Source: JANWHZ01 sp035545555 (lineage in GTDB: Bacteria > Patescibacteriota > Saccharimonadia > Saccharimonadales > UBA4665). From it: 64,000 nt of DNA. The DNA is taken from assembly GCA_035545555.1 (NCBI GenBank), contig DASZYD010000013.1, forward strand, positions 21,212 through 85,211. Direction: 5' to 3'. Of this stretch, positions 43,456 through 51,141 are shown in pieces; the stretch's first letter is position 1; the number at the start of each line of letters is the position of its first letter. The translations under genes were made by a program, and so were the position numbers. Below the pieces are notes generated by a model. That model did no database searches and had not been told where the DNA came from. It was given only the letters and a program-made list of their open reading frames with translations.

Positions 43456-44280
43456 CTATATATTGAAGAGCTGCCGTGCATTGCGCGTGGTCGCCTGGGC
43501 TAGTATTGCCAGCGATTCTCCTCGCGCTGCCGCCAAAAACTCTCCGATCACACGTATGTGACGTGGCTCACATATTTTACCGCGATCTGGCACTGGCGTC
43601 AAGAAGGGGGCGTCGGTTTCCAGAAGTAAATGATCCAGCGGGATCGAGCGGAACACCTCCTGTTGCATAGGGTTTTTGCTGAACGTCGCAATGCCGTTCA
43701 CGCCAAGGTACAGATTGTGATGTAGCGCACGCTGCAGATGCCCCGCCGAGTCGGTGAAGCTGTGCAGCACGCCCCGTATGGGGTTGGCGGCGGTATGGTA
43801 GCGCTCAAACACCGGCCAGAAGTCGTCGAACGCTTCACGCACATGAAAGACCATGGGCAGCTCGTGTTCTTGCGCCAGTTTGAGCTGGAACTCCAGCAGC
43901 GCCAGTTGCGCTTCGCGCGGCGAATGGCCGTAGAAATAGTCCAGCCCACACTCCCCCACCGCCACGACCTTTGGCCGCGTGGCCAGCGCCGCGAACACTT
44001 GGCGGGCCGCCGCGTCACCTGCATAGCGGGCAGCCTCGTGCGGGTGGATACCGATGGCGGCCCAGCAATTGTCGTGCGCTTCCGCAAACGCAACAGCGAG
44101 CCTGCTATCCTCGGCATCGCAGCCTACACACAGTAACCTGGTCACGCCTGCGTCGCGCGCCCGCCGGATGACCGCAGCAGCATCGGTAACAGCCCCCTTG
44201 GTCCACAACTCGCGGGTCGACTTTTCGCCGCCCGCCGCCCCGACCGACTGGATATGGCAGTGTGAGTCAAACAGTTCCAT
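43456..44280 (-). CDS. tatD: TatD family metal-dependent DNase
   Basis: This TIM-barrel hydrolase has the metal ligands expected of TatD: DSHCHIQ at the N-terminus, GECGLDYFYG, MVFHVREAFDDF, GVLHSFTDS and LLETDAPFLTPVP. TatD proteins degrade DNA 3' to 5' and may act in repair. It lies 9 nt after metG; this metG-tatD order is widespread. Confidence 0.94.
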   Translation of the reverse strand: MELFDSHCHIQSVGAAGGEKSTRELWTKGAVTDAAAVIRRARDAGVTRLLCVGCDAEDSRLAVAFAEAHDNCWAAIGIHPHEAARYAGDAAARQVFAALATRPKVVAVGECGLDYFYGHSPREAQLALLEFQLKLAQEHELPMVFHVREAFDDFWPVFERYHTAANPIRGVLHSFTDSAGHLQRALHHNLYLGVNGIATFSKNPMQQEVFRSIPLDHLLLETDAPFLTPVPDRGKICEPRHIRVIGEFLAAARGESLAILAQATTRNARQLFNI

Positions 44281-44289
44281 AGCGGACGC

Positions 44290-45738
44290 TCAAGCCGCCA
44301 CAGCGGCTTCCTGCTTCGGGAACAGCGTGCCGGGGATAGGCGCCACAACTCCCTGTACGAACACTGACTGTATCTTCTCGGCCGTCTCGGGGAGAAACGG
44401 CGCCAGCAGGTCGGCGATCTCGAGCAGGCAGCCGGCCTGGTAGGCCAGCACTTCGCGCAAGTGCTCAGCGTCGCCGAGCTTGGCGATCTCCCACGGCTTC
44501 TCTTCGTCGATATACTGGTTGAGGCCGCGAACCTGCTCCCAGACGTCGTCCAGTGCCCGGTCAAAGCGGCAGGCTTCCAGCGCCGCTTCGTACTGCGCGG
44601 TGTCGTGCTCGGCCGGCGGAATGTCGCCAATGAGACCGTTCTGGTACTTTTGGATCATAGCCGCGGTGCGCTGCACGGCGTTGCCGAGCTCGTTTGCCAG
44701 CTCGTTATTGTAGGCTGCGTCAAACGTCTCCCAGCTGAAATCGCCATCGTCATAACTCGGGATATGCCGGAGGAAGAAGTAGCGGAAGGCATCGGCACCG
44801 TATTTGCTGATGACCTCGTGCGGCGAAATGTAATTACCGAGCGATTTGCTCATCTTTTTGCCGTTGATGTTGATGAAGCTGTGCACATACAACGTTTTGG
44901 CCAGCGGCAGGCCCAGGCCCAGCAACATGGCGGGCCAGATAGCCGCGTGGAAGCGTACGATGTCTTTGCCGATGACTTGTACAGTGGCCGGCCAGAAGTG
45001 CTTGAAATCGTCGTGCTCCGGGTAGCCGAGCACGGTGATGTAATTCATAAGCGCCTCAAACCAGACGTACATCACCTGCGACGGGTCGCCCGGCACCGGG
45101 ATACCCCAGGATATCTTCTCTTTGGGGCGTGAAATGCTGATGTCTTCCAAGCCGTCTTTCAAAACCGCCAGGATTTCATTGCGCCGTGTATCCGGCACAA
45201 CAACAAAGGCGCCGGTTTCGATGGCGGTGCGGACTTGCCCGGTGTACTTGCTCAAGCGGAAGAAATAATTCTCTTCTTCGACCTTCTCGTATGGCCGGTT
45301 GTGGTTGGGACAGACACCGTTATTGGCCTTTACCTCTGTTTCGGTGAAGAAAGCTTCGTCACCGGTACAGTACCAGCCTACGTACTTGTTCTTATAGATA
45401 TCGCCGGCGAGCGCTTTCCAGATGAGTTGGGCGCGCTGCTCGTGCGGTTTGTCAGTGGTGCGGATAAAACGGTCGTTGCTGATGTTGAGCGCCGTCAGCA
45501 GATCGCGGAACGTTTGGCTCATCTGGTCGGTCAGCGCCTGCGGCGTCAGCTTCAGCTCGGCCGCCTTTTCGGCGATCTTGCCGCCGTGCTCGTCCGTGCC
45601 GGTGCTGAAAATGGTTGGCTTGCCCTGCGCACGGGCATACCGCGCCAGCACGTCGGCCATCACGAACTCCATGGCATGCCCCAGATGCGGCTCGCCGTTG
45701 ACATACGGGATGGAAGTGGTCACGAAAAAATTGCTCAT
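44290..45738 (-). CDS. metG: Methionyl-tRNA synthetase
   Basis: The class I synthetase of 482 residues has the HIGH-type motif PHLGHAMEF, the connective-peptide region (GWYCTGDEAFFTETEVKANNGVCPNHNRP), the KMSKS motif (NGKKMSKSLGNYISP) and the helical anticodon-binding domain. The C-terminal tRNA-binding (EMAP-like) domain of longer forms is absent. TAGACT lies 6 nt before the ATG, so one leaderless promoter is possible; a second promoter with a Met-rich leader peptide lies about 120 nt upstream. Confidence 0.95.
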   Translation of the reverse strand: MSNFFVTTSIPYVNGEPHLGHAMEFVMADVLARYARAQGKPTIFSTGTDEHGGKIAEKAAELKLTPQALTDQMSQTFRDLLTALNISNDRFIRTTDKPHEQRAQLIWKALAGDIYKNKYVGWYCTGDEAFFTETEVKANNGVCPNHNRPYEKVEEENYFFRLSKYTGQVRTAIETGAFVVVPDTRRNEILAVLKDGLEDISISRPKEKISWGIPVPGDPSQVMYVWFEALMNYITVLGYPEHDDFKHFWPATVQVIGKDIVRFHAAIWPAMLLGLGLPLAKTLYVHSFININGKKMSKSLGNYISPHEVISKYGADAFRYFFLRHIPSYDDGDFSWETFDAAYNNELANELGNAVQRTAAMIQKYQNGLIGDIPPAEHDTAQYEAALEACRFDRALDDVWEQVRGLNQYIDEEKPWEIAKLGDAEHLREVLAYQAGCLLEIADLLAPFLPETAEKIQSVFVQGVVAPIPGTLFPKQEAAVAA

Positions 45739-45795
45739 ACTAGTAGTCTACCTGTTTACCGTAAGAAGAGAAAATGCTAGCGACAATAGAGAGAG

Positions 45796-45849
45796 TTATG
45801 CCCGGTCGGGCATCATACGCGTCATGACCATCATGCATGCCTGCAGCAT
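45796..45849 (-). CDS. Methionine-rich leader peptide upstream of metG
   Basis: A 17-codon frame encodes MLQACMMVMTRMMPDRA, with six methionines, and stops at TAA (45796-45798). It lies 57 nt before metG and 10 nt after TATACT (45860-45865). Its last codons fall in a perfect inverted repeat ATGCCCG/CGGGCAT (45798-45813), and an earlier one, CATGA/TCATG (45823-45835), lies within the Met codons. The bias toward the cognate amino acid argues for ribosome-sensed control. Confidence 0.55.
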   Translation of the reverse strand: MLQACMMVMTRMMPDRA

Positions 45850-45859
45850 AGCTGTGGGG

Positions 45860-45884
45860 AGTATACCACTGAGGCAAGCGTAGA
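45860..45884 (-). promoter_or_regulatory. Promoter of the metG leader
   Basis: TATACT at 45860-45865 on the minus strand, preceded by TGG (GGTATACT) and by a weak TTGTCT-type -35 about 16 nt upstream. It lies just past the stop of the upstream fibre-like gene. Confidence 0.5.
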
Positions 45885-45892
45885 CAAAGCTA

Positions 45893-47956
45893 TCACTGCA
45901 GAACGTGGTAGTAGTAGTCGTACGTCGTGTTCGGAGCGGGAGCGGTGCCGGATGCGATCGTAAAGGTGGTGGTCGTTGCCGTAGCGCCGTACTGCAATGC
46001 CGCGCCAGCGGTCCCCTCCGGCGTGAGCACAACGATGGGCGCGGTGCTAAACGGCGCCGCAAACGTTACCGTAGCAAGCGTACCGGCAGCACACGGGCTG
46101 TTACCGGTCGTGATGCTCACCGCCCCAGCCGTATCATCGCCGGTGACGCTGACGGTTGCCGTACTGCTACAGTCGGCAGCACTGCCGGAGACTGCCGTCG
46201 TCGTTCCGGTGGGATTGCCTGTAATGATGTGACCATCGACTGTCAGCGTACCGGACACGACCAAACTCTTTACGGTCAGCACCATAGTGGTCGTGTCTGC
46301 CACTAATAGCGGCGTGCCGGCAGCATTTTGAACCTGGAATGCTACGGCACTGTCGGTCCGCACCCTCGCCGTACCACTTACATCTAAGGTGTATTGCGGG
46401 TTATCGTTTGCGATACCTACATTACCGGAAGCAGCAATGGTAAGCCGGTCGGTGAACGGGTCCGCTGTGGTATTCGGAATCTGGTTGATCGGCACGGTGT
46501 AGTCGACATAGTCAGATTGGTTATTGCCGGTGATAAGGGTCCAGGTCATGGTGGTCGTACCAGGCTGGCCGGGCTGGTTTGAGCTCAGGCCGCCCAACGG
46601 ATCATTCCATGTCAAGGTCTGACCGGAGCCGGGGGTTGGACCGCCGAAGTGATCACCTACAATAAAATCGGTGATCAATTGCGACGGCTGGCTGGCAATC
46701 GTCACCGATGTGGTAGCGGCAGTACCAATCTGCGTCTGTGCAGTGCCGAATGGCGTCGACTGGTCGACGTTATAAAAGCTGGCGGCGTCAAATGTGAAGA
46801 AGTCTGCCCCTGTCAACGTTACGGCCAGCGTATTGCTGCCTGTCGGCGGCGCCAGCATATACCACACCTCGGCATCGCAACCGCTGGGGAAGACAGCTGT
46901 CGGACAACTCGCCGCATGCAGCAGCGTCAGCGGCGTACCGTTATACGTCACTGAGGCGACGCTATGCGTGTTCCCCAGACTCACCTGCACCATCAATAGA
47001 CGGTTCAGGTTTGAGCCGACAACAAGCGTCGTTGAGGCACTGAGGCTCGGACTAAACGGCGAGCCGCCACTGGCCGTAGAATCAACCGTCACCGGCGTCT
47101 GTTGCGCCGCCGCGGTACGGAAAACGATATTGCCCGATCCGCCGGCACCTGTGCCGTTCGAGGCGTCAATATGTATGTCACTGCCGGTTACATTGTTGCC
47201 GCTGGCCGCGCCGCCACGCAGCGTCATCAGGCTCGTCGTGCCATCATTGCCCAACACGACAGCCGTGTTGACCGTGTCAGCCGTTAAAAGGTTCACGCCG
47301 CTGGCGTTTTGTACTTGTAGCGCCGCCGTACTGTTCGCTTTTACGAGTGCCGTACCGGCTGCAAGAGTATCAGCGGTGAGATTTGTCGCCGTGCCGGTGC
47401 CCGAAATGGTGAAATTACCAGCGTCAGCCGTGCCTGGCGTACTCGCCTGTAAATGCACAAAAGAGCCGCCAGGCGTGGTCGTGCCGCCGCCGGTTGTCGT
47501 AAAGACATTGTTCGTGATAAACGTATTACCGCCGCCCTGCACAAGATTGACGAATTTCGTGCCGTCGTAGTAGCGGAGCTGGCCTGCGGTTGCATCAACG
47601 TAGAGCTCGCCGGCTACCGGCGAAGCCGGTTCCTCCCCGGGAAGGAGGATAAGGCCGTCACTAACATATGCCTGGCCGTGTACGTTCAGCCGGCCCACGC
47701 CTGTCGCCGGCGGCGCACTGGTAAGTTCCGGGAGCTCAGCTGATGGTATTGCCGACGCGCGATACTGCGCAACGTCGAAGCCCGTCAGCGTCGTTTGGCC
47801 GTGGCCGCCGAACATCCGGCTGACCCACAGCACAGCAAGGACCGCTAGGGCAACCAGCAGGACAACGAGCCCAATCGCCCACATCCACCGCGGCATAGGG
47901 CGCGGCGGCTGTGCTGCTGGGCTGGGATACCGCGAAACGATATTATTGGGACCCAT
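45893..47956 (-). CDS. Large membrane-anchored fibre-like surface protein
   Basis: The 687-residue protein has a cytoplasmic Pro-rich start, a transmembrane helix (WMWAIGLVVLLVALAVLAVLW, about residues 24-44) and a long outer part. Segments such as GELYVDATAGQLRYYDGTKFVNL, LQVQNASGVNLLTADT and GNVGIANDNPQYTLDVSGTARV resemble tail-fibre/adhesin repeats. A jelly-roll-like middle and a C-terminal domain (TGDDTAGAVSITTGNSPC...FSTAPIVVLTPEG) follow; the latter is shared with the 33972-35033 protein. The ATG at 47954-47956 has GGAG 8 nt upstream. An adhesive role is likely but not shown. Confidence 0.8.
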   Translation of the reverse strand: MGPNNIVSRYPSPAAQPPRPMPRWMWAIGLVVLLVALAVLAVLWVSRMFGGHGQTTLTGFDVAQYRASAIPSAELPELTSAPPATGVGRLNVHGQAYVSDGLILLPGEEPASPVAGELYVDATAGQLRYYDGTKFVNLVQGGGNTFITNNVFTTTGGGTTTPGGSFVHLQASTPGTADAGNFTISGTGTATNLTADTLAAGTALVKANSTAALQVQNASGVNLLTADTVNTAVVLGNDGTTSLMTLRGGAASGNNVTGSDIHIDASNGTGAGGSGNIVFRTAAAQQTPVTVDSTASGGSPFSPSLSASTTLVVGSNLNRLLMVQVSLGNTHSVASVTYNGTPLTLLHAASCPTAVFPSGCDAEVWYMLAPPTGSNTLAVTLTGADFFTFDAASFYNVDQSTPFGTAQTQIGTAATTSVTIASQPSQLITDFIVGDHFGGPTPGSGQTLTWNDPLGGLSSNQPGQPGTTTMTWTLITGNNQSDYVDYTVPINQIPNTTADPFTDRLTIAASGNVGIANDNPQYTLDVSGTARVRTDSAVAFQVQNAAGTPLLVADTTTMVLTVKSLVVSGTLTVDGHIITGNPTGTTTAVSGSAADCSSTATVSVTGDDTAGAVSITTGNSPCAAGTLATVTFAAPFSTAPIVVLTPEGTAGAALQYGATATTTTFTIASGTAPAPNTTYDYYYHVLQ

Positions 47957-48029
47957 GTTTGTTTCTCCACAGCGCTCACCCGGTGGCTGCCGCTTATGCT
48001 GTTCGTGAATATTATATACATATGGACCG

Positions 48030-48851
48030 TTAGCGCAATGTAAAGTACAGCACAACAGCCGCAACCGCAACGATAAGGCAGGCAGTTGCCATCACCTGCG
48101 TCAGCGTACGCAGGATTGAGCGGCGTGCCAGGGGGTTCCGGCCCATTGCAACAATACTGGCATGGATAGCGCCATAGATCAGGGCTATGAGCGCACCGAC
48201 CGACACAACCGCGATAACAAAGCTCAGCACGGCGCGCAACGCCGAAACCTGGTGGCCGGCAACAACTGCCGCGACCGACTGTAGGTTGGCGATCACGCCA
48301 GATTGTTCGGACGCCGCTATGCCCGATCCGACCAGAATCGCTACCGGGATTGAGCCGACATGTACGGTCTGTGTCCCGCCGGCAACCTTTGGCACCTGAT
48401 AGGTTACCGGCGACGTGCCCGCAGAGAAGTCCGCTTCAGCAGTACCGATTGTGTACAAACCAACCGCCGCCTTCATCCCAATGCCCGCTATCGGCGAGAC
48501 CGATATACGATCGCCCCGATGGATTGCGCCATTGAGCGTGCTCACGTAGACGGAAGCCGTGCCGCCGTTCACGACGGTGACCGATTGCGCAGGCGCGCCA
48601 GCCGCAACTGACACAACAGCCTGCCCGCTGGCAACTGATATACCCGCCAGGCCCTGCCCGTTTGTTGTATCGGCCGGCGTGACCTCACCTGCACCTGCGT
48701 TCTCTGTACTCACCAATTCACCGGGCGCTATAGAGATACCTGATGCAGGCGCGTAGACCTGGGCAACGTCCGACAGCGCCTGTACGCTGAGTGGCCAGCC
48801 AGTTAGCATTGCCAGCACCATACAGCTGAAGCCCAAAGCTACGCGTCGCAT
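48030..48851 (-). CDS. Second secreted-domain/c-like hairpin fusion protein
   Basis: The 273-residue protein is a paralogue of the first gene of the ATPase operon. It has a signal peptide (VALGFSCMVLAMLTGWPLSVQA), an outer beta domain (VYVSTLNGAIHRGDRISVSPIAGIGMKA, HVGSIPVAILVGSG) and a C-terminal hairpin with the loop AMGRNPLARRSILRT. Again no acidic residue lies in the second helix. The ATG at 48849-48851 is 7 nt after TATAAT; upstream in-frame ATGs lie within or before that box. The next gene downstream is the fibre-like protein. Confidence 0.7.
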   Translation of the reverse strand: MRRVALGFSCMVLAMLTGWPLSVQALSDVAQVYAPASGISIAPGELVSTENAGAGEVTPADTTNGQGLAGISVASGQAVVSVAAGAPAQSVTVVNGGTASVYVSTLNGAIHRGDRISVSPIAGIGMKAAVGLYTIGTAEADFSAGTSPVTYQVPKVAGGTQTVHVGSIPVAILVGSGIAASEQSGVIANLQSVAAVVAGHQVSALRAVLSFVIAVVSVGALIALIYGAIHASIVAMGRNPLARRSILRTLTQVMATACLIVAVAAVVLYFTLR

Positions 48852-48887
48852 GTTGTTCATTATAGCCGTTAGCGTCTTGCCGGCCAA

Positions 48888-49340
48888 CTACACCGGCAGC
48901 CGGTCAAGAAACGGCAACTGGCCGGGCACCACCTTTTGGCGAGCGACCGGCAGTGCGAACCAGACGGCTTTGTCGGCCTCCGGAAATTGCTGCTGCCGTC
49001 CCGATTTGGGCGGCCATTCCATGCTGAAGGTATTGCTGTGGAAGCCCGTCACGTCAAAGTCAGCCTGCAGCGCCCAGGCATGGATCACCTTGCCGCCTGG
49101 CTGCTTGGCCTGGCCGAGAGAGATTAGTGCACCATCCGGCGCGGGCCGGCCGACTTCCTCGGCGAACTCGCGGCGCGCAGCGTGCAATGCCTCCTCATGC
49201 GGTTCGAACTCGCCTTTTGGGATAGACCACGCACCATCGTCCCTTTTGGCCCAGAACGGCCCGCCGGGGTGCACCAGCAACACCTCAATCTCGCCTGCAC
49301 TGAGCCGGTACAGCATGATGCCGGCGCTCTGCTTGGCCAC
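48888..49340 (-). CDS. Nudix hydrolase
   Basis: The 150-residue protein carries a full Nudix box, GEFEPHEEALHAARREFAEEVG (G-x5-E-x7-REUXEEXG), about residues 43-64. Nearby WSIPKG and FHSNTFSMEWPPKSGRQQQFPEADKAVWF resemble Ap4A/bis-phosphate hydrolase relatives (DR1025/NUDT2-like). It probably cleaves a dinucleoside polyphosphate or a damaged nucleotide. It starts 2 nt after the HIT-like gene with AAGGA upstream; both may handle related nucleotides. Confidence 0.92.
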   Translation of the reverse strand: MAKQSAGIMLYRLSAGEIEVLLVHPGGPFWAKRDDGAWSIPKGEFEPHEEALHAARREFAEEVGRPAPDGALISLGQAKQPGGKVIHAWALQADFDVTGFHSNTFSMEWPPKSGRQQQFPEADKAVWFALPVARQKVVPGQLPFLDRLPV

Positions 49341-49342
49341 GG

Positions 49343-49765
49343 TTATTCCTTCAGGAACTTGGCAACTTCGGCGCGCTCCAGCTCGTCCAAATCGGCAAAC
49401 AGATCGGTCTCGTACACTTCAGCCACCTTGTAGAGGTAATCATAGAGCGAGCGCGGGTAGACGTGGAACACGACGTGGTCGGCCTTGAGCCGGCTTTGGG
49501 GCAGGAACGGACGGTAGTTTTGCTTGATGTCACAGCCGTCGCCCAGCTTGCCGATCAGGCGTTTTTCGATGAAGAAAATCAGGGTGAAAATACTCGTCAG
49601 CTCTTCGTCGGTGAGGTCCCAAGGCTTCTCAACGTGCCGCTTGGGCAGCACCAGCAAATGGCCCGGCACTTTGCGCGGGTTGCTGAGCACCGCAACCGCT
49701 AGGTTGTTTTCTTTGACGACTTGTGCACCCAGATCGCAGAACGGGCACTCGGCTTGCTTGGTCAT
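49343..49765 (-). CDS. HIT-family protein lacking the catalytic histidine
   Basis: The 140-residue protein begins with a CPFC zinc-type motif and keeps the HIT core (VAVLSNPRKVPGHLLVLPKRHVEKPWDL). The signature H-x-H-x-H reads HVVFHVYPR, so the middle (nucleophilic) histidine is valine. It may therefore bind but not cleave nucleotides. TATCAT lies 6 nt before the ATG (49763-49765); a longer in-frame extension would run through the tRNA terminator and is rejected. The Nudix gene follows in the same operon. Confidence 0.82.
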   Translation of the reverse strand: MTKQAECPFCDLGAQVVKENNLAVAVLSNPRKVPGHLLVLPKRHVEKPWDLTDEELTSIFTLIFFIEKRLIGKLGDGCDIKQNYRPFLPQSRLKADHVVFHVYPRSLYDYLYKVAEVYETDLFADLDELERAEVAKFLKE

Positions 49766-49802
49766 GTTTCCATGATACCAGGAAATGGGAAGGGGAGCAG
49801 CA

Positions 49803-49874
49803 GACGGAAGGCCGGCTTTACCCCGAAGTATGGGGTCGCTGCCAACACCCGTCCTAAGGGTAGCGATAGCCGGC
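49803..49874. ncRNA. Candidate structured RNA: three-way junction with 7-nt loops
   Basis: GCCGGCT (49811-49817) pairs with AGCCGGC (49868-49874) and encloses two hairpins: CCCC/GGGG (49821-49824 with 49832-49835, loop 7) and TCGCT/AGCGA (49836-49840 with 49862-49866) topped by ACCC/GGGT with a 7-nt loop (49851-49857). GACGG (49803-49807) could pair with CCGTC (49849-49853) as a pseudoknot. The strand is not settled. It lies between the tRNA-Val terminator and the HIT promoter, so it is probably not the HIT leader. Confidence 0.45.
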
Positions 49875-49879
49875 TTGCC

Positions 49880-49910
49880 AAACACAAAAGGCCACGCTCC
49901 TGGTGGCCTT
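49880..49910 (-). terminator. Rho-independent terminator after tRNA-Val
   Basis: An 8-bp stem AAGGCCAC/GTGGCCTT (49903-49910 with 49888-49895, loop 7) is followed on the minus strand by TTTGTGTT. Confidence 0.8.
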
Positions 49911-49917
49911 CTATGTT

Positions 49918-49994
49918 TGGTGGGCAATATAGGGCTCGAACCTATGACCTCAGCAATGTGAATGCTGCGCTCTAGCCAACTGAGCTAATTGCCC
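49918..49994 (-). tRNA. tRNA-Val (anticodon CAC), CCA encoded
   Basis: All cloverleaf arms fit: acceptor GGGCAAT/ATTGCCC, D arm GCTC/GAGC, anticodon stem CAGCA/TGCTG with loop TTCACAT (anticodon CAC), T arm ATAGG/CCTAT with loop TTCGAGC, discriminator A and genomic CCA (49918-49920). It reads GUG codons. An extended -10 TGATATAAT lies upstream (TATAAT 50015-50020), and a terminator follows. Confidence 0.96.
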
Positions 49995-50130
49995 GTTCCT
50001 ATGCTGCGGCCGTCATTATATCACCTTCTGTACTCCGAGAGCTACACAGGACACAGGCGGCGGCTAGTGCATCAAGCCGGTCCTGCGATGTACAATTCGA
50101 TGAGTATCCATATAAGCAGAGAGGTAAATT

Positions 50131-51141
50131 ATGTCCGACATCTTGCATATTCCGCCAAGCCAAGGGCCGGGCGAGCAACCGGCACCTCCGCCTGCCGGTG
50201 ACCCTGAGCTGTCCAAGCTGGAACCTGCCGCCGCACCCGCCGAGCAGGAGGCTGCAGTCGAGGCGCCGGTGCCGGAGCGGCAGCTTGAGGTGGACGCCGA
50301 TCTGGCGGCAGCATGGGTACAAGAGGAAACAGACCCAGAACTCCAACAGGTCAGGCAGCGTATCGTCGACAGCATCGACTGCGTGTCCTTCGACACGTTC
50401 CGCGCCGCCTTACATACTACGGCCGAGCAGCTACAAGAGACTTTGCAAGGGCAACACTATGCGATGCTATGGGACTCAAAACCTCACTCTTCAAAACGGT
50501 GGGTCAGCCAGCTGCTTGCACCCGACATCGCAGCAAACCCGCCGGCGGCCCAGACTTTCTTTACTTCAGGCTGGGAGCGCATGAACGGCTGTCCAACGGT
50601 CGAGCGGCTGGTCGCCCAGGGGCTAACGACGTTTGTCGTTCCGGATGACGCCATATACAGCGGCGAACAAATTATCCAGCGATCCGTACGGCCCATCTAT
50701 GAGCTGACACATACGCCGGAGTTCCGGCAGAGATATCCCGACGCGCATATCAAGATGGTGATCACGGCGCCATATATGAGCAGCCGTTTCCTGGAAAGTA
50801 ACATTGTGAAGGCGCTCACCGCTGAGGGGTTTATAGAGATCGTGCCGCCTGCGCATATCATGCCCACACTCACCGAAAGACTCACGTCAGAGGAACAAGC
50901 GATTCTTGCAAAGCACGAGGGACGGCTTACGCCCGACGGCGATGTGTTTTACCAGGCGCCCACAACGGTGTTTGACCATCGTATCCCAGACGGACACTCA
51001 TTCCCCGATGAGGTGCGCGGTGTTTTTGCCTCTACGCCGCAAAAACCATACGATCTGCCGGGCACGCCATATTATGCAGCTGAAGAGCAGCTGTTTGAGA
51101 CATACAAAGCACCGCTCTTGCAGCAGCTCAATCAGCGTTAG
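50131..51141 (+). CDS. Phosphoribosyltransferase-like protein
   Basis: The 336-residue product has a Pro/Ala/Glu-rich N-terminal ~65 residues and then an alpha/beta body. The motif LTTFVVPDDAIYSGEQI (near residue 175) fits the PRPP-binding loop of type I phosphoribosyltransferases (two acidic residues, small residue, Gly). IKMVITAPYMSSRFLESN resembles the preceding strand-loop regions. No nucleobase specificity can be assigned and it may be a regulatory relative. GAGAGG is 7 nt before the ATG. The end overlaps the convergent trehalase-like gene by 4 nt. Confidence 0.65.
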   Translation: MSDILHIPPSQGPGEQPAPPPAGDPELSKLEPAAAPAEQEAAVEAPVPERQLEVDADLAAAWVQEETDPELQQVRQRIVDSIDCVSFDTFRAALHTTAEQLQETLQGQHYAMLWDSKPHSSKRWVSQLLAPDIAANPPAAQTFFTSGWERMNGCPTVERLVAQGLTTFVVPDDAIYSGEQIIQRSVRPIYELTHTPEFRQRYPDAHIKMVITAPYMSSRFLESNIVKALTAEGFIEIVPPAHIMPTLTERLTSEEQAILAKHEGRLTPDGDVFYQAPTTVFDHRIPDGHSFPDEVRGVFASTPQKPYDLPGTPYYAAEEQLFETYKAPLLQQLNQR

